A DNA stretch of 12,212 nt. Source: Bryobacterales bacterium. Its GTDB lineage: Bacteria; Cyanobacteriota; Vampirovibrionia; Obscuribacterales; Obscuribacteraceae. Positions 6,468 to 12,212 of this stretch are shown here, one piece after another. The notes beneath the pieces are model-generated. The model saw nothing but the letters and a program-made list of their open reading frames with translations, searched no databases and was not told where the DNA came from. A program made the translations under genes and the position numbers. Position 1 is the first letter of the stretch, and the number at the start of each line of letters is the position of its first letter. The DNA lies in the NCBI GenBank assembly GCA_903970295.1, contig CAJCHQ010000668.1, positions 1-12,212 on the forward strand, given 5' to 3'.

Positions 6468-6594
6468 CTGGTCGTCTGTCAATAGAAAATTAGGCCCGTC
6501 ACGCAGATTAGATCTGATGCACGGGAGCCAGTGTTGACGCGACCAAAAAGATAGAGTCGTCCGGGAACCAGGAGCCCGGGCGGCTCTTGTTTTT
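6468..6594 (+). ncRNA. Candidate small RNA ending in intrinsic terminator
   Basis: No plus-strand gene reads into the strong terminator at 6553-6594: the gene to the left is on the minus strand and the array upstream is not convincingly coding. A transcript starting inside the gap is therefore implied. Just upstream lies a second stem: CCCGT (6495-6499) with ACGGG (6521-6525) enclosing CAGAT (6504-6508) with ATCTG (6512-6516). TAAAAT at 6462-6467 could be a -10 element, but no good -35 is visible, so the 5' end is a guess. It matches no RNA family I can name. Confidence 0.3.
6553..6594 (+). terminator. Strong rho-independent terminator, possibly bidirectional
   Basis: AGAGTCGTCCGGG (6553-6565) pairs with CCCGGGCGGCTCT (6575-6587) over 13 positions, two of them G-U in RNA, with a 9-base loop. 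TTGTTTTT follows. On the minus strand the same stem is followed by ATCTTTTTGG, so it could act in both directions. Confidence 0.8.
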
Positions 6595-6629
6595 AGGCCA
6601 GCGCCCAACACCACTTAATGCTCACCCAA

Positions 6630-6658
6630 ATTGACGTTTCATTGACGCCACATTGATC
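6630..6658 (+). promoter_or_regulatory. Three 11-bp-spaced direct repeats (operator candidate)
   Basis: ATTGACG (6630), ATTGACG (6641) and ATTGATCG (6652) recur exactly every 11 bases, placing them on one face of the helix. This spacing is typical of direct-repeat sites for OmpR/PhoB-type response regulators. They lie between the terminator and the leader of the cellulase gene. TTGAC also resembles a -35 box; with TTGACG at 6642 and the poor -10 GATATG at 6666 the spacer is 18 bp, so part of the repeat could be promoter. Confidence 0.4.
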
Positions 6659-6681
6659 GAGACTGGATATGCGCCCCCAAA

Positions 6682-6716
6682 CCGAATTGCTTCGACTTTC
6701 TCAAAAAGTCGTTCGG
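6682..6716 (+). promoter_or_regulatory. Bulged stem-loop upstream of cellulase gene
   Basis: CCGAA (6682-6686) pairs with TTCGG (6712-6716), and CGACTTT (6693-6699) with AAAGTCG (6705-6711). This gives a 12-bp stem with a six-base bulge on the left side and a five-base loop. No T run follows, so it is not a terminator. It may be a leader RNA element if transcription starts near 6670. Confidence 0.4.
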
Positions 6717-6818
6717 CTCAGCCATCAAATACCAAGGAATAACTAGATGCACACGCTTTTCCATTCAAAAACACCATACATTTACCAAGCAGATAAACAA
6801 ATTCCCCATAAAACCGTT

Positions 6819-6928
6819 ACCAGGAAAAGCTGCTCGGGCGTATACCTTTTAACTCCTGGTTTGAACTGTGACCTTCTCATTGAATTGCTTAAGCGATTCG
6901 ACTGTTGTTTTGCGCAGCTTAAGGTCAC
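6819..6928 (+). promoter_or_regulatory. Structured 5' leader of cellulase gene
   Basis: Two folds follow each other. First, ACCAGGA (6819-6825) pairs with TCCTGGT (6854-6860), extended inside by AAAG with CTTT across a small bulge. Second, GTGACCTT (6868-6875) pairs perfectly with AAGGTCAC (6921-6928), closing a 45-base loop. That loop contains another stem, GAATTGC/GCGATTC (6882-6899, one G-U pair, loop TTAA). The closing stem ends 25 bases before the Shine-Dalgarno at 6954. A leader with nested stems just before a ribosome site is riboswitch- or thermosensor-like in layout, but no known class was recognised. Confidence 0.4.
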
Positions 6929-6953
6929 AAAAATGACGGCACTGAGTGTGTTC

Positions 6954-6960
6954 AGGAGGA
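6954..6960 (+). promoter_or_regulatory. Ribosome binding site deciding cellulase start
   Basis: AGGAGGA, near-perfect complement to the 16S rRNA 3' end, lies 8 bases before ATG 6969. That start places the signal peptide at the very N-terminus. A second in-frame ATG at 6747 also has a weaker AAGGA site 8 bases upstream. Confidence 0.75.
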
Positions 6961-6968
6961 ACAACCCT

Positions 6969-8207
6969 ATGGCAAATCAATTTATTTGCTGCCGCACCTA
7001 TTATTTTCCCCAACTCTGTTCTCGCCCGCTCTCGCAATACTGTATTGCTTTAGGGTTATGTCTCCTGGCAAGCATCACTGCTGCACTTGCGGGACCTTCA
7101 GGCATGGGTTTGGAAGGGGTAAATATATCCGGCGGTGAGTTTAACAACACCACAGTCCCTGGTGTCTACGGCACCAATTATATTTATCCATCTCAGACTG
7201 AAATCAGCTTCTTTGCAGCTAACCATATGACAGTGATCCGAGTGCCGTTTTCGTGGGAACGAATGCAGCCAACTGCTAACGGGCCCTTAAGTCCAACTGA
7301 ATTAGCGCGCTTCGATAGCGTTGTTACTATGGCGAATGCAGCGGGATTGTCAGTGATCGCGGACCCGCACAATTACGGTGCCTACTATGGCACCACAGTA
7401 GGCGTTCCGGGTGGCGAGCCGAATTCGATGTTTGCCAATTTTTGGAGTCAGATGGCAAGCCACTACGCCAATAACCAGAAAGTAATTTTTGGACTTATGA
7501 ACGAACCGGTGGGCTCGACAATGACTGCCACGACTTGGGAGGCGTCGGCACAAGCGGCAATCAATGCAATTCGCGCAACCGGGGCCAAAAATCTAATTTT
7601 GGTGCCTTCTACATACTGGGAGCATCCGGTCAACTTTGTCCAACTCAATGCAGCCGACATGATCAATATCACCGACCCAGCCAACAATTGGTCCTACGAA
7701 GTGCATCAATATCTCGATTCTGACGGTTCGGGCACACATCCAGATTTTCTCAGCGTCCCAGATAGTGTGGCCACATTAAGCGGTTTTACCGCGTGGTTGC
7801 TTGCCAACCATAAAACAGCTTTCCTTGGTGAGATTGGTGTGACCTCGGCAGCTGGCGCTTTAGCTGACTTAAGCGCAATGATGCAATACATGCACGCCAA
7901 TCCCACTGCATGGACAGGGATTAGTTATTGGACTGCTGGTCAATGGTATCCAGCGAACTATATGTTCAGTGTCGAACCGATGAATGGTCAACCGACTCCG
8001 CAGATGCAAACTTTGGTGGCAAACCTGGGCAGCCCCACACCGCTGACGCCGCAGACGCCACCGGCACCAAAATTACCCGTCAAAACTCCTGCTCCCAAAG
8101 CGCCCGTGGTACCAGTAAAGCCAGTGGCGCGCGTCCATAAATATGTGGTGACGCACCCGTCCCTCTCAGTACAACATCCCATTTCACATCAACCAGAGAA
8201 TCCATGA
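6969..8207 (+). CDS. Secreted GH5 cellulase/endoglucanase
   Basis: This 412-residue glycoside hydrolase family 5 protein probably hydrolyses beta-1,4-glucan outside the cell. Residues 1-41 form a signal peptide: a hydrophobic stretch IALGLCLLASITAALA, with cleavage expected after A41 (ALA-GPS). The catalytic domain starts at GVNISGGEFN and shows VIRVPFSWERMQP, ADPHNYG (131-137), the acid/base Glu in LMNEP (E179), EVHQY (H246, Y248), the nucleophile in FLGEIGV (E288) and a WTAGQWY wall near the C-terminus. A tail of about 60 residues is rich in Pro, Lys and Val (TPQTPPAPK, VKTPAPKAP) and may act as a linker or cell-wall-spanning segment, though no carbohydrate-binding module follows. ATG 6969 is chosen for its strong ribosome site and signal peptide; starting at 6747 would add 74 unlikely residues. 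It overlaps the next gene by ATGA. Confidence 0.92.
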   Translation: MANQFICCRTYYFPQLCSRPLSQYCIALGLCLLASITAALAGPSGMGLEGVNISGGEFNNTTVPGVYGTNYIYPSQTEISFFAANHMTVIRVPFSWERMQPTANGPLSPTELARFDSVVTMANAAGLSVIADPHNYGAYYGTTVGVPGGEPNSMFANFWSQMASHYANNQKVIFGLMNEPVGSTMTATTWEASAQAAINAIRATGAKNLILVPSTYWEHPVNFVQLNAADMINITDPANNWSYEVHQYLDSDGSGTHPDFLSVPDSVATLSGFTAWLLANHKTAFLGEIGVTSAAGALADLSAMMQYMHANPTAWTGISYWTAGQWYPANYMFSVEPMNGQPTPQMQTLVANLGSPTPLTPQTPPAPKLPVKTPAPKAPVVPVKPVARVHKYVVTHPSLSVQHPISHQPENP

Positions 8208-9934
8208 TTACAAGGACTCGGCGCACTGAAACCGGCAGCATGCTGATTATAGTTATACTCACGGTAGCCTTCATTTTGCTGCCAATGTTGGTGATTTTGA
8301 GCGACACGGGCTTGTATGTCGTCGATAAAACACGTCTGCAAAGTGCAGTCGAAGCGGCTAGTTTGCTCGCTGCCAGCGATCTGTCCCGCGTCGTTCTCAA
8401 CGATCCCAATTTCGGCTATGTTTCACTGAGCAGCTATCCGCCACTCGGTCGTGCTACTTGCGCTGAAGACGGAGAACCTCTACCTGTCAGCGGGATCAAC
8501 ACACTAGTTGGCACCATTCGACAAAACACAATCGTTGCTCGAGAACTCGGCAATGATACGATGTTCTCGCTGGCTGGTGCCGACCGCAGCAATTTGGAAA
8601 AAACTATCAAAGCAATAAACGAAGAATTAGAGTGTTGCTTGAGCGATGATTCCAAATCTATAGACTTTCAAGGCGCTAAAGTCGAACCGGCCAAAGATGT
8701 AGCCAAGTTTTTGCGCGCCAATATACCGGGAAATGTGCAGCTAGTCTCGGTGCGCATGTCAAACGGATGGTTATCCGGCGGCAGCAGCACAACAATCGCA
8801 GTGCCTCAGCCCGAAAAGCTGGCACAGGTTAAGGCTGGGCAAGTTCGAAACGGCAGCTACAACGCCTTCACCAATATTCCAGTCGGCGAGCGCTCATTTA
8901 CTTTCGCCGGTTTGGGCAATGCGTCGTCTTTGGTCAGTTCCGCCCAGTTTCGTCCCATGGATGACAGCCACATATGCTCGATCATCAAATTGGAATGCAA
9001 TTTTGTTTTGAAAAATTCTGCCAATCCGTTGGCAGCGTTGAATCCACTATCTAGACTGCAAAGTATGGCTTGCAGCCAGCCGTTTTCGATGCCTGATTCT
9101 GGTCCGGCCGGCGTCATGACGGTGCGATTTTCAGGCGAGCCGGTGCCTGGTCTGCAATCATGGAATGACTTTCTCAATGGCAATTTTCGAGACAGTCAGG
9201 TGATTACCTACGACGTCGTTGGCGGCGACTATCCAGTCGACAAAGATGCTCGCATGCTGCAGACACAAGCAGAGATGCCACTGGGAACCAATCAGCAATT
9301 CGCCGAACATCTTTACGATTGGCTGAGAAACGGACATTTGCGCCCGCGCATCGACGCCGTTCTGAGCATGATCAACGATTCATTCTATCCTGGTCAGCTC
9401 GAGATATATTCCTATGAATTTGCCAGGAATGGCACTATCTCCAGGAAAACAGTCGAGCGCGATCCTTTTCCTGTCGGCGTTTCGTCCGATGCTCAGACAC
9501 AAACCGTGATCGACACGAGTATCCAAAGTGGCTTTTCGCCAATCATCGTATTCAGAAACAATGTCAGGCACACTAGCACTATAAGCGGTGGCAAGCATGC
9601 GGGTCAACCCATAGCCGGCAGTCCGCTCAACTGGTGTGAATTACCAGCATATGGAGGCGACGAGCATGCCGCCCTGGGTCTGGGTAAAGGCAAACTAGCA
9701 ACTCGGCTGACTCTTTTCGATCCAACGGCTGACGTACCCGTGACGCTCGTGAGCAACGACCAAAATGGGAACTTATTCCGCACAATCAGCGGAAAAGCGT
9801 TAAGTCTGCAGCCACGACGAAGCTTTTACAGCGGTGGCTTGGCTCTAGACATCGAGATTGGGGGGACGAGAGCCTCGACGGCCAGTCTCGACGTAGCGTC
9901 GATGCGCGCACTCCGCTTTCCTCGCAGAATTTGA
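8204..9934 (+). CDS. TadG-like (Flp pilus assembly-type) surface protein
   Basis: The 576-residue protein has a TadE/TadG-like N-terminus: a short basic-polar head, a GS, then one hydrophobic segment LIIVILTVAFILLPMLVIL (about 14-32). This is followed by the amphipathic stretch YVVDKTRLQSAVEAASLLAASDL, matching the YxxxxxLQxAxDAAALAGA pattern of pseudopilin-like TadG proteins. The remaining 500 or so residues would be outside the membrane. They contain several Cys (for example HICSIIKLEC and ECC), but I see no MIDAS motif of a von Willebrand A domain, which classical TadG carries. The start ATG overlaps the cellulase stop codon (ATGA), a sign of translational coupling. No other tad/flp gene is in the window. 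The function of the large outer part is unknown. Confidence 0.72.
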   Translation: MITRTRRTETGSMLIIVILTVAFILLPMLVILSDTGLYVVDKTRLQSAVEAASLLAASDLSRVVLNDPNFGYVSLSSYPPLGRATCAEDGEPLPVSGINTLVGTIRQNTIVARELGNDTMFSLAGADRSNLEKTIKAINEELECCLSDDSKSIDFQGAKVEPAKDVAKFLRANIPGNVQLVSVRMSNGWLSGGSSTTIAVPQPEKLAQVKAGQVRNGSYNAFTNIPVGERSFTFAGLGNASSLVSSAQFRPMDDSHICSIIKLECNFVLKNSANPLAALNPLSRLQSMACSQPFSMPDSGPAGVMTVRFSGEPVPGLQSWNDFLNGNFRDSQVITYDVVGGDYPVDKDARMLQTQAEMPLGTNQQFAEHLYDWLRNGHLRPRIDAVLSMINDSFYPGQLEIYSYEFARNGTISRKTVERDPFPVGVSSDAQTQTVIDTSIQSGFSPIIVFRNNVRHTSTISGGKHAGQPIAGSPLNWCELPAYGGDEHAALGLGKGKLATRLTLFDPTADVPVTLVSNDQNGNLFRTISGKALSLQPRRSFYSGGLALDIEIGGTRASTASLDVASMRALRFPRRI

Positions 9935-10026
9935 ACGAGTCGAGATCTTGCCGGTTATCAAGCACTCGAGCTCGCGTCTTCATAAGTGTTCAATTTGGTC
10001 TTGGCGAAGTGCTAAACTAGCCACTT

Positions 10027-10521
10027 ATGCAAAACCTCAAACCAGACGAAATCCTCTCCATCCTTGCCGCCGACGCTCGAACGACGCCAGAGAAGATAGC
10101 CACACTCACCGGGCGCACAGTCGAAGCCGTCAAAACCAGTATTGCTGATTATGAAAAACGTGGTGTAATCAAGCGCTACAAAACAATTGTCGACTGGGAA
10201 AAAACCGGAATTGAACACGTTTTAGCCTTCATCGACGTCAGGGTGCAACCGGCAAGAGACGTCGGGTTCGATGCAGTCGCCGAAAGAATCTATCGCTTTC
10301 CAGAAGTGCGCAGTGTGTGGCTTGTCTCCGGTGGCAGCGATTTGCGAGTGGTCGTGCAGGGCGAGAATATTCGCGAGTTAGGGCGCTTCGTCGCCGAAAA
10401 GCTCGCCTGTATCGACGGAGTCATGGGCACCGACACTCATTTTCTGCTCAAACGTTATAAAGAAGACCACGACATTTTTATTGACGAAGAAGAGGATGAG
10501 CGACTCGTAGTCACACCTTAA
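10027..10521 (+). CDS. Lrp/AsnC-family transcriptional regulator, AlaR-like
   Basis: This 164-residue regulator has an N-terminal winged helix-turn-helix (about 5-52; LSILAADARTTPEKIATLTGR, then the recognition helix and the wing GVIKRYKTIVDW). An AsnC/RAM ligand-binding domain follows at about 64-150 (VLAFIDVRVQP, VRSVWLVSGGSDLRVVVQG, GTDTHFLLKRYKE). Members form dimers and octamers and sense amino acids. The tail is acidic (IDEEEDE). Only 4 bases separate it from the aminotransferase gene, so the pair is one operon. In Bacillus subtilis an Lrp-type gene alaR precedes the alanine transaminase gene alaT in the same arrangement, so this protein probably controls its partner in response to alanine or a related amino acid. 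No clear Shine-Dalgarno precedes the ATG. The 92-base gap upstream shows a weak promoter-like TTCAAT/TAAACT pair. Confidence 0.88.
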   Translation: MQNLKPDEILSILAADARTTPEKIATLTGRTVEAVKTSIADYEKRGVIKRYKTIVDWEKTGIEHVLAFIDVRVQPARDVGFDAVAERIYRFPEVRSVWLVSGGSDLRVVVQGENIRELGRFVAEKLACIDGVMGTDTHFLLKRYKEDHDIFIDEEEDERLVVTP

Positions 10522-10525
10522 GGCT

Positions 10526-11740
10526 ATGCAAGACGAAACACATTCCCCACCATTAGCCAAGATCGCGCAAGATTTGCCGGCATCTGGCATTCGAAAATTT
10601 TTCGACATCGCAGCCCAAATGAAAGATGTAATCTCGCTAGGCGTCGGCGAGCCAGATTTCGTCACACCATGGGCAGTGCGCGAGGCTGCAATCTATTCAC
10701 TCGAGCGCGGAAATACGACCTACACATCCAACTATGGCATGTTGGAACTGCGCAAACAATTGAGCCTCCATCTCCAGAGAATGTATGGAGTTCGTTATAA
10801 ACCGGAAGACGAGATTCTCGTAACCGTCGGCGTATCTGAAGGCATGGACCTGGCGATGCGAACGATCCTCGATCCCTTTGACGAAGTACTCGTTCCAGAG
10901 CCTTGCTATGTTTCATACAAACCGTGCGTGTCTCTCGCCGGAGGCACACCCGTCGGTATTGCCACGACCGCGGCGAACAATTTTCAAATCACTGCCGACC
11001 AACTGCTTGCGGCATCGACTCCGCGAACGAAGGCAATCTTACTTGGCTATCCATCGAATCCGACGGGGGCAACGATGCCCCGCGACGAATTAGAAAAAAT
11101 TGCAAAGCTGGCAAAGAAAAAAAATTGGTTCATCGTCAGTGACGAAATCTACGATCGGCTGACTTATGATGAGCCCCACACCTGCGTCTCTTCTTTAGCG
11201 GATGCTCGCGATCGAACAATTTTGTTGAATGGCTTTTCGAAGGCTTACGCCATGACCGGTTGGCGCCTCGGCTATGCATGTGCTCCGAGCCCTGTGCTTA
11301 CCGCAATGATGCGGATTCACTCTTACACAATTTTATGTGCGCCAACCCCCAGCCAGAAAGGCGCGCTCGAGGCTTTAAAAAGTTGCGAAAGTTCGGTGCA
11401 AGACATGGTGGCACAATACAATCGACGTCGCAAACTGATTGTCAACGGGCTGAACAAGATTGGCTTGGTCTGTCATCTGCCGAAAGGGGCGTTTTATGCC
11501 TTTCCCAGCATAGCCTCGACAGGACTGGATTCTGAAGTTTTTGCCGAGCGATTGTTGTTCGAAGAGCAAGTAGCCGTTGTACCAGGCACCGCATTCGGTG
11601 TAGGCGGAGAGGAACACATCCGCTGTTCTTATGCCACCAGTCTGGAAAAAATTGAGATGGCTCTGGCCCGCATTGCGCGCTTCGTTTCGAAGCTGGAAAA
11701 CCCTTCGCTATCAAAAGAGGCAAAATCGGCGACTCGCTGA
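10526..11740 (+). CDS. alaT: PLP-dependent aminotransferase, AlaT-like
   Basis: This 404-residue fold-type I aminotransferase (class I/II) exchanges an amino group between an amino acid, probably alanine, and a 2-oxo acid. The N-terminal segment SGIRKFFDIAAQMKDVISLG followed by VGEPDFVTPW closely resembles Bacillus subtilis AlaT (YugH) as I recall it. Further motifs are YTSNYGMLELR, NPTG (178-181), DEIYD (206-210, pyridine-nitrogen Asp D206), the PLP Schiff-base lysine K239 in GFSKAYAMTGWRLGY, and the substrate-carboxylate Arg in HIRCSYATS (R366). AVVPGTAFG is also typical. The length is normal, and there is no signal peptide. The start lies 4 bases after the Lrp-type gene's stop; the AAGG overlapping that stop is only two bases from the ATG, so translation is probably coupled. 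An aspartate or aromatic aminotransferase activity cannot be excluded from sequence alone. Confidence 0.9.
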   Translation: MQDETHSPPLAKIAQDLPASGIRKFFDIAAQMKDVISLGVGEPDFVTPWAVREAAIYSLERGNTTYTSNYGMLELRKQLSLHLQRMYGVRYKPEDEILVTVGVSEGMDLAMRTILDPFDEVLVPEPCYVSYKPCVSLAGGTPVGIATTAANNFQITADQLLAASTPRTKAILLGYPSNPTGATMPRDELEKIAKLAKKKNWFIVSDEIYDRLTYDEPHTCVSSLADARDRTILLNGFSKAYAMTGWRLGYACAPSPVLTAMMRIHSYTILCAPTPSQKGALEALKSCESSVQDMVAQYNRRRKLIVNGLNKIGLVCHLPKGAFYAFPSIASTGLDSEVFAERLLFEEQVAVVPGTAFGVGGEEHIRCSYATSLEKIEMALARIARFVSKLENPSLSKEAKSATR

Positions 11741-11757
11741 TTCTTGCGGCCAGTCTT

Positions 11758-12212
11758 TCACGCTCGCTGTATAGATATCTGGCCAACAATCCCTTTCACT
11801 GCAGTTATGTAATCGTCGGGCGCAATGATAATCTGTGTGCCTCGAACACCAGCAGAAATCGAAACTGTCTCGAATAGATAAATGTTCTCGTCAACAAACA
11901 CCGGATACTCCTTTTTGCAAGCGATAGCAGTGACACCGCCGCGGATATAGCCCGTCAGCGGTTGCACTTCTTTCAATGCAACAGTGTCGGTGCTCCGGTT
12001 ACCACTGAGCTTGGCTAAAGCTTTCAAATCAAGCTGCTGATCGCCTGGCACCACCGCTAGACAAACTCCTTGTTTATCACCTCGGGCGACAAGAGTTTTG
12101 AAAACCTGCTCGACCGGAAAGCCAATCTTGGCTGCCACCGTTTCGGCTGATAAATCGTCCGGATCAACTTCGTATTCGCGCAGCTCGTATTTTATATTGA
12201 GACTATCGAGTA
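11758..12212 (-). CDS. ybaK: YbaK/EbsC-family tRNA deacylase, 5' end outside window
   Basis: This is a Cys-tRNA(Pro)/aminoacyl-tRNA deacylase that clears mischarged tRNA in trans. The reading frame continues to the right window edge: upstream of the GTG at 12138 it reads [23 protein letters not shown], the usual family N-terminus, so that GTG is internal and the gene starts beyond 12212. Visible motifs are VFKTLV (the functionally important Lys of YbaK), [38 protein letters not shown] and [13 protein letters not shown]. About 150 residues are in view, nearly the whole family length (about 160). It converges with the aminotransferase gene, with only 17 bases between stop codons and no visible terminator. 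Whether it acts on Cys-tRNA(Pro) specifically is inferred from the family. Confidence 0.92.
   Translation of the reverse strand, partial: LDSLNIKYELREYEVDPDDLSAETVAAKIGFPVEQVFKTLVARGDKQGVCLAVVPGDQQLDLKALAKLSGNRSTDTVALKEVQPLTGYIRGGVTAIACKKEYPVFVDENIYLFETVSISAGVRGTQIIIAPDDYITAVKGIVGQISIQRA

Overview
The window is ordinary-looking bacterial chromosomal DNA of roughly balanced base composition. It has genes on both strands, Shine-Dalgarno sites for several genes, and one long gene-free stretch. No rRNA, tRNA, insertion sequence, phage gene or CRISPR array was seen. The organism cannot be named from the sequence. The mix (acetate kinase, a renalase-like flavoprotein, kinesin-light-chain-type TPRs, a TadG-like protein beside a secreted cellulase, and a Bacillus-like alaR-alaT pair) would fit a heterotrophic bacterium such as a non-photosynthetic cyanobacterial relative (Melainabacteria/Obscuribacterales type). 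That is only a guess.

Left part (1-2914): the 3' part of an acetate kinase gene (+) converges with a renalase-like FAD oxidoreductase gene (-). The gap between them holds a degenerate 14-bp tandem repeat. Right of the oxidoreductase lies a decayed minus-strand remnant of an AAA_14/DUF4143-type ATPase. Its N-terminus can be rebuilt by restoring two single bases.

Middle (2865-5842): an unrecognised 460-residue protein with a HELAH zinc-protease-like motif is followed 26 bp later by a Rieske non-heme iron oxygenase resembling choline monooxygenase. The first gene has an unusual leader: a strong Shine-Dalgarno with an 8-codon in-frame upstream ORF, and an inverted repeat that pairs the two start codons. 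A small TPR gene converges from the minus strand.

Divergent gap (5843-6968): 1.1 kb without a convincing protein gene but rich in structure. It holds several hairpins, an eight-unit 27-bp tandem array in which each unit carries the palindrome CGATATCG, a strong intrinsic terminator with no annotated gene upstream (suggesting a small RNA), three 11-bp-spaced ATTGA(C/T) direct repeats, and three stem-loops in the leader of the next gene.

Right part (6969-12212): a secreted GH5 cellulase overlaps a TadG-like surface/pilus-associated protein by ATGA, so the two are probably made together. An Lrp/AsnC regulator and an AlaT-like aminotransferase follow as a two-gene operon like Bacillus alaRT. A YbaK-family tRNA deacylase gene (-) runs off the right edge.

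The best candidates for undescribed biology are the tandem array plus orphan terminator in the gap, the uORF/hairpin leader of the HELAH protein, and the coupled cellulase/TadG-like pair. None of these was tested beyond reading the sequence.
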